A stretch of 6,758 nt of DNA from the NCBI GenBank assembly GCA_014380255.1, contig JACMKG010000014.1, forward strand, positions 1 through 6,758. Reading direction: 5' to 3'. The position numbers and the translations under genes were made by a program. This document shows, one piece after another, positions 1-6,276 of the stretch (position 1 is its first letter; every line of letters starts with the position of its first letter). The stretch is from Prolixibacteraceae bacterium (lineage in GTDB: Bacteria; Bacteroidota; Bacteroidia; Bacteroidales; Prolixibacteraceae). The notes beneath the pieces are model-generated. The model made no database searches. It was not told the origin of the DNA and was given only the letters and a program-made list of their open reading frames with translations.

Positions 1-684
1 AACGGAATTGTGCAGCAGGCCGTACGTGCCATTAAAGCTGCGTTGCCTGATTTATATGTGATTGCCGATATTTGCAATTGCGAGTACACGGTTCATGGTC
101 ATTGCGGAACCATTGTAAATGGCGATGTACACAATGACCTTACCCTTGAAACACTCAGCAAACAATCCGTTTCACTGGCCCGCGAAGGCGTTGATATGGT
201 TGCACCCAGCGATATGATGGATGGACGCGTAGGAGCCATTCGCAGAGCACTTGATGAAAATGGCTTTTATAACCTGCCCATCATGGCTTATTCTGCCAAA
301 TATGCTTCCAGCTTTTACGGACCTTTTAGAGACGCTGCCGACAGTGCCCCTAAATTCGGGAACCGTTCTACCTACCAGATGGACCCGGCCAATGGCAACG
401 AGGCCTTAAGGGAAGTTGCACTTGACATCGAAGAAGGCGCCGATATTGTGATGGTGAAACCTGCTTTAAGCTACCTGGATATTATTCAACGGGTAAAGAC
501 CAATTTTAACATCCCCATTGCCGCCTATAACGTAAGTGGTGAATATTCGATGGTAAAGGCTGCTGCAGCCAATGGCTGGATTGATGAGAAACGCATGGTT
601 CGTGAAATCCTGACCTCTATTAAACGTGCAGGTTCTGATATCATTATTTCGTACCATTCGCAGGATATCGTTAAGGATTTATAA
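1..684 (+). CDS. hemB: Porphobilinogen synthase (delta-aminolevulinic acid dehydratase), 5'-truncated
   Basis: Cytoplasmic enzyme (EC 4.2.1.24) that condenses two 5-aminolevulinate molecules into porphobilinogen. The frame is open from base 1, so the start lies outside the window. The 227 residues present are the C-terminal two thirds of a family of about 320-330 residues. Numbering from base 1, the two Schiff-base lysines are visible: K100 in [14 protein letters not shown] and K153 in [12 protein letters not shown] (E. coli K195 and K247). The three-cysteine zinc site is intact as C25, C27 and C35 in [13 protein letters not shown], so this should be a Zn-type rather than an Asp-rich Mg-type enzyme. 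The substrate-site stretch [14 protein letters not shown] and the end [14 protein letters not shown] are also typical. The GTG at base 10 is an internal valine codon, not a start. hemL follows 50 bp later in the same direction, consistent with co-transcription. Identification is secure; only the N-terminus is unseen. Confidence 0.97.
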   Translation, partial: NGIVQQAVRAIKAALPDLYVIADICNCEYTVHGHCGTIVNGDVHNDLTLETLSKQSVSLAREGVDMVAPSDMMDGRVGAIRRALDENGFYNLPIMAYSAKYASSFYGPFRDAADSAPKFGNRSTYQMDPANGNEALREVALDIEEGADIVMVKPALSYLDIIQRVKTNFNIPIAAYNVSGEYSMVKAAAANGWIDEKRMVREILTSIKRAGSDIIISYHSQDIVKDL

Positions 685-688
685 TTTG

Positions 689-723
689 AAGATAATAGAT
701 ATTAGACTGTAGACATTCGATCA
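689..723. repeat. Degenerate 7-bp tandem repeat between hemB and hemL
   Basis: Five heptads can be laid end to end: AAGATAA, TAGATAT, TAGACTG, TAGACAT and TCGATCA. The middle three share TAGA at the same phase. They fill most of the 50-bp gap between the hemB stop and the hemL start. No Shine-Dalgarno sequence is visible before hemL, which is usual for Bacteroidota. The repeat is short and decayed, so its boundaries, and the two outer heptads in particular, are uncertain. No function is assigned. Confidence 0.45.
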
Positions 724-734
724 AACACATTATC

Positions 735-2033
735 ATGAAACAATATACCCAAAGCATAGCGGCCTTTCAGGAAGCTCAAAAGCATATTCCTGGCGGAGTA
801 AATTCACCGGTACGTTCCTTTAAAAGTGTGGATGGTGACCCATTGTTTATCTCCAGTGCCAAGGGAGCAAAGGTTTTTGATATTGATGGACATGAATACA
901 TCGATTATGTAGGTTCCTGGGGACCAATGATCCTTGGGCATGCTCATCCCGATGTGATTATGGCTATTCAGAAGACAGCCGCTAAGGGAACCAGTTTCGG
1001 GGCCCCTACCCTGCTCGAAACAGAAATGGCGCTGCAAATAAAAAAAATGGTTCCCTCGGTAGACAGTATTAGAATGGTAAATTCAGGAACGGAAGCTACC
1101 ATGAGTGCCTTACGTTTGGCACGCGGGTATACCAAGCGGGAACTGGTCATCAAGTTTGAAGGCTGTTACCATGGTCACAACGATAGCTTTTTGATAAAAG
1201 CCGGTTCGGGAGCTTTAACTTTCGGAACTCCCAATTCTCCCGGGGTAACCTCCGGTACTGCCAAAGATACACTGAGCGCCCGTTTTAATGACCTGGAATC
1301 AGTTAAGGAACTCTTCGACCAATACCCTGAACAGATTGCCGCAGTGATTCTTGAGCCCGTAACCGGAAACATGGGCGTAGTTATTCCTGAGACAACATTC
1401 ATTCAGGGTATCAGAAAGCTGTGTACAGAAAATGGCACCGTGCTGATATTTGATGAAGTAATGACTGGATTCCGTTTGGCCAAAGGAGGGGCACAGGAAA
1501 TTCTGGGCATCACACCCGACCTTACCTGTTTCGGTAAGATCATTGGAGGAGGCCTTCCTGTAGGTGCCTATGGGGGCAAGCAGGAGATCATGGACTGTTT
1601 AGCGCCCAAGGGTCCTGTTTACCAGGCAGGAACGTTGTCCGGCAATCCGCTGGCTATGTCTGCCGGCCTTACCACCCTTCGTATTCTTGATGAAACAGAT
1701 GGTTTTTACAATACGCTTGAAGAGAAGTCAGCCCGTTTGGGCGATGGTATCAATCAATGCCTGAAGGACCTGAATTTTCCCGGAGTTGTTAACCGCGTAG
1801 GGTCCATGTTTACACTTTTCTTTACGCAGGAAGAGAAAGTAAATTCATTTGCTGATGCCTGCCGTTGCGACACTTCCCGCTATGCCAAATACTTTAAAAT
1901 GGCTTTGGAAAGTGGAATTTACTTGGCGCCCTCTCAGTTTGAAGCCGGATTCATGTCAGCAGCTCATACAACCAAGAAAATAGACAAGACCATAGAAGCC
2001 ACATTTGAGGCTTTAAAAGCAATAAAAGGTTAA
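735..2033 (+). CDS. hemL: Glutamate-1-semialdehyde 2,1-aminomutase
   Basis: PLP-dependent cytoplasmic enzyme (EC 5.4.3.8) that moves the amino group of glutamate-1-semialdehyde to give 5-aminolevulinate, the last step of the C5 pathway. Its presence implies a glutamyl-tRNA reductase (HemA) elsewhere. The 432 residues match the usual full length of about 425-435. Visible signatures are the N-terminal [11 protein letters not shown] (about 19-29), SGTEA at 117-121 for cofactor phosphate binding, the GSGALTFG gating-loop segment at 157-164, FDEVMTGFR at 239-247 with the PLP-ring aspartate D240, and the Schiff-base lysine K268 in [17 protein letters not shown]. The [13 protein letters not shown] motif follows. 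The ATG at 735 is chosen because the next residues match the family N-terminus and no in-frame start fits better. The gene follows hemB by 50 bp; a 198-bp gap separates it from the next gene, so a transcript could end or restart there. Nothing in the protein looks damaged or unusual. Confidence 0.97.
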   Translation: MKQYTQSIAAFQEAQKHIPGGVNSPVRSFKSVDGDPLFISSAKGAKVFDIDGHEYIDYVGSWGPMILGHAHPDVIMAIQKTAAKGTSFGAPTLLETEMALQIKKMVPSVDSIRMVNSGTEATMSALRLARGYTKRELVIKFEGCYHGHNDSFLIKAGSGALTFGTPNSPGVTSGTAKDTLSARFNDLESVKELFDQYPEQIAAVILEPVTGNMGVVIPETTFIQGIRKLCTENGTVLIFDEVMTGFRLAKGGAQEILGITPDLTCFGKIIGGGLPVGAYGGKQEIMDCLAPKGPVYQAGTLSGNPLAMSAGLTTLRILDETDGFYNTLEEKSARLGDGINQCLKDLNFPGVVNRVGSMFTLFFTQEEKVNSFADACRCDTSRYAKYFKMALESGIYLAPSQFEAGFMSAAHTTKKIDKTIEATFEALKAIKG

Positions 2034-2046
2034 ACCGGATGGTTTA
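2031..2046 (+). terminator. Possible weak hairpin overlapping the hemL stop codon
   Basis: A perfect 6-bp stem, TAAACC pairing with GGTTTA, encloses a 4-base loop GGAT. It begins in the hemL stop codon. No T-run follows (the next bases are TTCAATAG), and the stem has only two G-C pairs, so it is a poor intrinsic terminator. It might instead protect a 3' end or mean nothing. It is listed because it is the only tight hairpin at the hemL end. Confidence 0.2.
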
Positions 2047-2175
2047 TTCAATAGTCGAATCTTCAGGAGAGGTTTCTTTAGGTAAGTATTTATAGGTATA
2101 TAAAATTTATTTCATTGATAATCAGTAGTGCATATAAACTAAAACAATTTTGGCAGATTTTTTGAAGTAGCATTT

Positions 2176-2210
2176 CTGCTGAGTGGATACAGGCCTGAAA
2201 GAATCAGCGG
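2176..2210 (+). promoter_or_regulatory. Possible leader hairpin upstream of the secreted-protein gene
   Basis: CTGCTGA at 2176-2182 can pair with TCAGCGG at 2204-2210 as seven pairs including one G-U. The 21-base loop holds a perfect 8-bp palindrome, CAGGCCTG, at 2190-2197. It lies about 20 bases before the ATG at 2232, in a 198-bp gap that probably contains this gene's promoter and leader. The upstream part of the gap (about 2080-2160) is strongly A/T-rich, as expected for a promoter, but I could not find a convincing match to the Bacteroidota -33/-7 consensus. I recognise no riboswitch. Confidence 0.2.
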
Positions 2211-2231
2211 AAAACAATTAAAATTTACACC

Positions 2232-3602
2232 ATGAAAACAAAAATTGGAATCTTAGTTTTAGCGTTATGCACAACATTCTTTACCAGTGAGGCACAACGC
2301 CGTGTGGTTACAACAGCCCGTGCTATGAGCTATGACATTAGCGATAACCTTGATTTGGATGCAGTAGCTTCTATTTTCGGCGATTCAGAAAATCTGGAAG
2401 ACTTTGAATTCAGGCTGAATGATCCGGACAACAGGATATCAAACCTTGACTTAAACGAAGATGGTTATATTGACTATTTAAGAGTAGTCGAGAATTCATC
2501 GGACAGAAACTCTTTGGTAGTCGTACAGGCAGTGTTGGATGAAGACATCTACCAGGACGTTGCCACCATAGAAATTGAAAAAGTTCAGAATGGTAGGCTG
2601 CGTGTACAGATTGTAGGCGATTCGTATATCTATGGTTCTAACTATATCATTGAACCAGTATTTGTACAAACTCCAGTAATTTTCTCCTTCTTCTGGAGTT
2701 CACATTACAGACCATGGCATTCTCCTTACTATTGGAATTATTACCCAAGGTGGTATAGCTATTATTCTCCTTATCCTACTTATAAGTATCACAGGCATGT
2801 TCATCGCCATATCAACTATCATAACGAATATCACCGTACTTCTGATAGAAACATACATTTCTCAAACGACCGCTACAATCATGTAAGAAGAAGCGATTAT
2901 GCATCCCGGTATCCAAATAAATCGTTTACCAGTCGCCAGCAGGGTTACCAGAATAAGTATGAACTGGAAAGAAGAAGGCCTACCAATGCGAACGTACGGG
3001 ATAGAAACACCAATGTCCAAAGATCATCCGATACCCGGGATTATCAATATAACCGGCAGAGTAATTCCGGCCGTAGAGATAAATCAGGTACTATCAATCA
3101 AAGCAGCAGGCGTCCCTCAACCGATGTACAATCAGGATCAGATCGTACGAGGACACGGGAAAACAGTACGATAAACAATGGAAGGTCCAATAATGTAAGA
3201 ACTGAAGGATCGGGCAATGTAAATCAAGGCAGACGCCCTTCAACCAATGTGCAATCAGGCTCAGGAAATGGCAGAAGCAGGGAAAACAGCCAGATAAATA
3301 CCAATCGTAGCAATTCTGGCAATTCAGGTGCTCCTGTACAGATCAAATCCGGCAATCGGAATGAATCCCAGAATAGTGGTTCAGGTTCTGTTACAAGGAG
3401 CAGGCCAACCCCATCATCAAGCCCAAACAGATCGGGCAGCCAGATGGACTCCAGAAGGTCAGCTCCAAGAGAGAAATCCGGTACTATCACCAACAGTGGC
3501 AGGGGAAATAGTGAAACCAGGCAAGCGCCTCAGAGCACCAAAAGATCTGAATCGCCCAAGAGTGAAGAAAACAAGGATTCCGGCAACGGGAGAAGACGAT
3601 AA
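2232..3602 (+). CDS. Exported aromatic- and His-rich protein with a basic low-complexity tail, function unknown
   Basis: I know this type only as a hypothetical protein of Bacteroidota; no activity is established. The 456 residues read as five parts. (1) A signal peptide at about 1-21: MKTK, then a hydrophobic core IGILVLALCTTFF, with likely signal peptidase I cleavage after TSEA, leaving Q22. (2) A compact acidic domain at about 33-145, containing DLDAVASIFGDSENLEDF and an EF-hand-like loop at 73-84 (D73, N75, D77, G78, I80, D81, but Arg at position 12). (3) A segment dense in Tyr, Trp, Phe and Pro at about 150-186. (4) A His cluster at 187-201 with alternating H187, H189, H191, H193, then H197 and H201. 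(5) From about 203 to the end, a Ser/Arg/Asn/Gly-rich, probably disordered basic tail ending in RRR and containing a duplicated block. The protein should act in the periplasm or at the envelope. The ATG is chosen because it begins a good signal peptide. hemE follows after 33 bp, so the two may share a transcript. Metal or heme binding by the His cluster is conceivable but unproven. Confidence 0.85.
   Translation: MKTKIGILVLALCTTFFTSEAQRRVVTTARAMSYDISDNLDLDAVASIFGDSENLEDFEFRLNDPDNRISNLDLNEDGYIDYLRVVENSSDRNSLVVVQAVLDEDIYQDVATIEIEKVQNGRLRVQIVGDSYIYGSNYIIEPVFVQTPVIFSFFWSSHYRPWHSPYYWNYYPRWYSYYSPYPTYKYHRHVHRHINYHNEYHRTSDRNIHFSNDRYNHVRRSDYASRYPNKSFTSRQQGYQNKYELERRRPTNANVRDRNTNVQRSSDTRDYQYNRQSNSGRRDKSGTINQSSRRPSTDVQSGSDRTRTRENSTINNGRSNNVRTEGSGNVNQGRRPSTNVQSGSGNGRSRENSQINTNRSNSGNSGAPVQIKSGNRNESQNSGSGSVTRSRPTPSSSPNRSGSQMDSRRSAPREKSGTITNSGRGNSETRQAPQSTKRSESPKSEENKDSGNGRRR
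3108..3314 (+). repeat. Duplicated coding block in the low-complexity tail of the secreted protein
   Basis: Residues 293-320 (bases 3108-3191) and 334-361 (bases 3231-3314) align without gaps at 20 of 28 positions. Both copies contain RRPST, VQSGS, REN and RSN in the same order, offset by 41 residues (123 bp). A looser echo, KSGTI, occurs at 284-288 and again at 415-419. The pattern suggests the tail grew by in-frame duplication followed by drift. Confidence 0.65.
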
Positions 3603-3635
3603 GAATAACCCAATTAGTAATTTAAAACAGATCAA

Positions 3636-4670
3636 TTGACGACAAATTCCATACTACTTAAAACACTCAAGGGAGAGAAAACTGAAAGGCCACCTGTTTG
3701 GTTCATGCGTCAGGCAGGAAGAGTGTTGCCATCATATATGAAAATCAAAGAGGATTATACCTTTTGGCAGATGATGCAAAATTCGGAAGTAGCTGCCAAA
3801 GTTACTCTTTTACCAATTGAGGATTTGGGTGTCGATGCCGCCATTCTGTTCTCAGACATACTGGTTATTCCGCATGCACTTGGCATGGGGCTGGAATTTA
3901 AGGACAGTGGCCCTATATTTGATCAGCCACTGGCTTTTCGTGACAATCCGGTAGCAGGCCTAAAGCCTGATCCGGATAAACTGAATTACATCTATTCGGT
4001 GATTGACGAAATCCAGCGCACCAAGAATGAGGATACCCCTTTGATTGGCTTTTGCGGCGCCCCTTTGACTGTTTTGCTTTTCATGCTTCAAGGCCTGGGA
4101 CGCAAAGGTGAATTCCCGGAAGCGATCAAATTCATGTATCAGCACAAGGAAATCACCCGGCAGCTCATTGATATTGTCACTGATCTTTCCATTGAATACG
4201 CCAATAAACAAATCGATCATGGTGTGGAAGTTTTTCAATTGTTTGATACCCATGCCGGGTTAATACCTTTTGATCTGTACGATGAACTGTTTATGCCATC
4301 CATACGTAAGATTGCTACAGCGGTAAGAAACAGGAATATTCCTTTTATCTTTTTCCCTAAGGGATTAGGTGCTGGCATTGCTCATGTTTCACCCGATGAC
4401 TGCGATTTTTTAAGCATCGACTGGCAAACATCACTTACTTCAGCACGTAAACTGGTGCATCCAAAAATTGGTTTGCAAGGAAATGTTGATCCAAGACTGT
4501 TATATTCCAGCCAGCCTGAGATAGAAAAAGCGCTTGAGCCGTATATCGAGTTTGGCAAAAACAACCAGAACTGGATATTTAATTTAGGACATGGCTTTAT
4601 GCCGGGCATATCGGTCGAAAATGCACGGTTTCTGGCTGACTGGGTGAAAAGAACGGATTGGAGAAGATAA
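3636..4670 (+). CDS. hemE: Uroporphyrinogen III decarboxylase, TTG start
   Basis: Cytoplasmic, cofactor-free enzyme (EC 4.1.1.37) that removes four carboxyl groups from uroporphyrinogen III to give coproporphyrinogen III. The 344 residues are normal full length. Visible signatures are RPPVWFMRQAGRVLPSY at 18-34 with R25 and R29 (human R37 and R41), FSDILVIPHALGMG at 72-85 with the essential aspartate D74 (human D86), QLFDTHAG at 201-208 with T205 at the human S219 position, GLQGNVDP at 279-286, and FNLGHGFMPG at 315-324 with H319 (human H339). The strongly conserved block at 138-153 reads GFCGAPLTVLLFMLQG, so Phe149 stands where most family members have Tyr (human Y164), and Leu144 replaces the usual Trp. 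The TTG is chosen because an in-frame stop lies at 3618-3620, no ATG or GTG lies between that stop and the conserved region, and the first in-frame ATG is codon 24, inside the RQAGR motif. No Shine-Dalgarno sequence is seen. It lies 33 bp after the secreted-protein gene. Confidence 0.95.
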   Translation: MTTNSILLKTLKGEKTERPPVWFMRQAGRVLPSYMKIKEDYTFWQMMQNSEVAAKVTLLPIEDLGVDAAILFSDILVIPHALGMGLEFKDSGPIFDQPLAFRDNPVAGLKPDPDKLNYIYSVIDEIQRTKNEDTPLIGFCGAPLTVLLFMLQGLGRKGEFPEAIKFMYQHKEITRQLIDIVTDLSIEYANKQIDHGVEVFQLFDTHAGLIPFDLYDELFMPSIRKIATAVRNRNIPFIFFPKGLGAGIAHVSPDDCDFLSIDWQTSLTSARKLVHPKIGLQGNVDPRLLYSSQPEIEKALEPYIEFGKNNQNWIFNLGHGFMPGISVENARFLADWVKRTDWRR

Positions 4671-4671
4671 G

Positions 4672-4705
4672 AAGTTCAAAGTTTAAGGTTTCAAGTTCAA
4701 AGTTT
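4672..4705 (+). repeat. AAGTTCAAAGTTT-type intergenic repeat, left arm
   Basis: The 13-mer AAGTTCAAAGTTT occurs exactly at 4672-4684 and again at 4693-4705, 21 bp apart, joined by TAAGGTTTC-like sequence. It begins two bases after the hemE stop. Bases 4689-4704 are a perfect 16-bp inverted match to 4864-4879 in front of hemN; extended to 4681-4704 against 4864-4887, 21 of 24 bases match. A second, competing stem joins 4685-4693 (AAGGTTTCA) to 4741-4749 (TGAAACCTT), a perfect 9 bp. Repeats of this flavour are common between genes in Bacteroidota; I assign no function. Confidence 0.7.
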
Positions 4706-4787
4706 GCGGAGTTCGGAGAGCTTAAGTATTATCAATGGGATGAAACCTTGAAATAAGAAAACAAATTAAATTGAGCCCTGAACCGGG

Positions 4788-4810
4788 TTTAATTACGTAT
4801 ATTGATTAAA
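4788..4810. promoter_or_regulatory. A/T-rich imperfect dyad upstream of hemN, possible promoter or regulator site
   Basis: TTTAAT at 4788-4793 is mirrored by ATTAAA at 4805-4810 around an 11-base centre, TACGTATATTG, directly after the near-palindrome AACCGGGTT at 4781-4789. It lies about 90-110 bases before the hemN start, in the unique part of the gap between the repeat arms, where a hemN promoter would be expected. It does not match an FNR/CRP box (TTGAT-N4-ATCAA), and the -33/-7 consensus is not clearly met. This is a weak call based on symmetry and position only. Confidence 0.2.
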
Positions 4811-4856
4811 TATTGAACAAGTAATGAGAAACAAGCAAAAGCCTGACTAGGAAAAC

Positions 4857-4889
4857 AACTTGGAACTTTGAACTTGAAATTTGAAACTT
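4857..4889 (-). repeat. AAGTTCAAAGTTT-type intergenic repeat, right arm in inverted orientation
   Basis: Read on the minus strand this is the same repeat type as the left arm after hemE. AACTTTGAACTT at 4864-4875 is the exact reverse complement of 12 bases of the 13-mer, and the perfect match to the left arm extends to 16 bp (4864-4879). It ends 7 bp before the hemN ATG, so in the mRNA it forms the immediate leader. Between the arms lies about 150 bp of unique A/T-rich sequence with no reading frame of note. Confidence 0.7.
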
Positions 4890-4896
4890 AATTGCT

Positions 4897-6273
4897 ATGA
4901 TTAATCGCGAACTACTTGAAAAATATAACCATCCGGTACCCCGATATACGAGTTATCCACCGGCGAATTTCTTTACCGAAGAATTCAGCCCTAAGAACTA
5001 CCTCGATGCCGTGGACCAGTCGAATGAATGGAGGCCCAAGAATATTTCAATCTATATTCACATTCCATTCTGCCTGAAAATGTGTTATTTCTGTGGATGC
5101 AACTCGTATGCGTTGCGTAAAACTGAAGTAGTGAATGCCTATCACAAAGCATTGATTCAGGAAATAAAGATGGTTACTTCCAGGCTGGATAAAAACCGTT
5201 TGGTATCGCAAATCCATTATGGTGGCGGTACTCCCAATGCCATTCCTGTTGAATACCTTCAGGAGATCAATGAATTGTTGTTTTCAACTTTCAAATTTAT
5301 TCCCGAACCTGAAATTGCCATTGAGGTCAATCCCGCATACCTGACCTTTGAACAAATGACTGGACTTAAGAAGGCGGGATTCAATCGTTTCAGCCTGGGC
5401 ATACAGGATTTTGACACAGAAGTGCTGGATGCTGTAAACAGGGATAAGCCCGGAATGCCGGTACAGGATCTGATGGCTTTTCTGAAGCAGGATGCACCGC
5501 AAATAGCTGTCAACCTTGATTTTATCTATGGATTACCCAAGCAGACGGCCCTTCATTTTTCTGAAACGATCATGAAAGCCATCGAGTTGAAGCCAGATCG
5601 GTTGGTTACGTTCTCCTATGCGCACGTGCCATGGGTAAGCAAGATTCAGAAGAAACTGGAGAAGGAAGGACTTCCTGCTCCAGATGAAAAAATAAAAATG
5701 TATGAAGCGGCCTTTTCCCTGCTCACTCACAACGGTTATGAAGCCATCGGAATGGACCATTATGCCAATGCCAGTGACGAGCTTACCGTTGCCAGAAAAA
5801 ACAAACAGCTACACCGTAATTTCCAAGGGTATTGCACCAGGCGTACCACCGGACAGGTTTATGCTTTCGGAGTAACCGGAATCAGCCAGTTAAGTGGGGT
5901 TTATGCTCAGAATACCAAATCCATTGACCAGTACATTGCACAGACCAACCAGGGAGAATTAACCACCATCAAGGGTTATTCCTTAACCGACCAGCAGGTA
6001 ATTGTTCGGGAGGTAATCAATGAGCTGATGTGTAACGAGCAGATTGTATGGGATGAAATTGGCAGCCAATTAGGATTATCAGCTTCTGAAATTAAACAAA
6101 ATACCACTTACAATCCAACATTGCTTCAGCAGTTTGAAAGTGATGGAATCATCAGACTTTCAGAAGAAAGAATTCAAATCACCCCTGAAGGACAATTGTT
6201 TATCCGTACCGTAGCGGCATCCTTTGATCCTTTAACCCAGGCCGGACAAACCAACTTTTCTAAACCAGTATAA
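4897..6273 (+). CDS. hemN: Oxygen-independent coproporphyrinogen III dehydrogenase (radical SAM)
   Basis: Cytoplasmic radical-SAM enzyme (EC 1.3.98.3) that converts two propionates of coproporphyrinogen III to vinyl groups, giving protoporphyrinogen IX without O2. The 458 residues match the E. coli HemN length. The N-terminus has PVPRYTSYPPA at 13-23. The cluster motif YIHIPFCLKMCYFCGC at 53-68 carries C59, C63 and C66 for the 4Fe-4S cluster, plus C68. The CxxxCxxCxC form marks true HemN; the HemW heme chaperone has Phe at the last position. Further landmarks are GGGTPN at 109-114, IEVNPAYLT at 142-150, FSLGIQDFD at 165-173, DFIYGLPKQT at 208-217, GMDHYA at 285-290, FGVTGISQL at 324-332, and the HemN C-terminal domain from about 360, with REVINELMCN at 371-380. 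The ATG at 4897 is chosen because it places the conserved YTSYP about 17 residues in. hemE lies 226 bp upstream, so hemN may have its own promoter. The PPOX gene starts 3 bp after its stop. Confidence 0.97.
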   Translation: MINRELLEKYNHPVPRYTSYPPANFFTEEFSPKNYLDAVDQSNEWRPKNISIYIHIPFCLKMCYFCGCNSYALRKTEVVNAYHKALIQEIKMVTSRLDKNRLVSQIHYGGGTPNAIPVEYLQEINELLFSTFKFIPEPEIAIEVNPAYLTFEQMTGLKKAGFNRFSLGIQDFDTEVLDAVNRDKPGMPVQDLMAFLKQDAPQIAVNLDFIYGLPKQTALHFSETIMKAIELKPDRLVTFSYAHVPWVSKIQKKLEKEGLPAPDEKIKMYEAAFSLLTHNGYEAIGMDHYANASDELTVARKNKQLHRNFQGYCTRRTTGQVYAFGVTGISQLSGVYAQNTKSIDQYIAQTNQGELTTIKGYSLTDQQVIVREVINELMCNEQIVWDEIGSQLGLSASEIKQNTTYNPTLLQQFESDGIIRLSEERIQITPEGQLFIRTVAASFDPLTQAGQTNFSKPV

Positions 6274-6276
6274 CCA

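Noticed and set aside
10..12. GTG as the hemB start codon
   Set aside because: The frame is open to the window edge, and about 100 residues of the normal HemB N-terminus would be missing, so this is an internal codon.
2232..2300. Lipoprotein signal using the Cys at residue 13 of the exported protein
   Set aside because: The residue before Cys is Leu rather than Gly, Ala or Ser, and the Cys lies in the middle of the hydrophobic core. Cleavage after TSEA fits better.
2899..3174. A 91-codon plus-strand frame inside the secreted-protein gene
   Set aside because: It is a shadow frame. Its composition follows from the repetitive codons of the real gene and it has no plausible start context.
3224..3493. 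Leu/Pro-rich minus-strand frame that might look like a membrane protein
   Set aside because: It is the reverse complement of Ser/Arg/Asn/Gly codons in the tail, which automatically yields Leu- and Pro-rich text.
3328..3639. A 103-codon plus-strand frame overlapping the end of the secreted-protein gene and the hemE start codon
   Set aside because: It is a frame-shifted reading of the low-complexity Ser/Arg/Asn-rich tail, has no recognisable domain, and overlaps a gene with a clear signal peptide and domain order.
4796..4818. FNR/CRP-like box upstream of hemN, attractive because hemN is often oxygen-regulated
   Set aside because: TTGAT is present, but the inverted half ATCAA is not found at the right spacing.
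4671..4896. CRISPR array or intrinsic terminator in the repeat-bearing gap
   Set aside because: There are only two 13-bp direct copies and no regular spacers, and neither stem is followed by a T-run.
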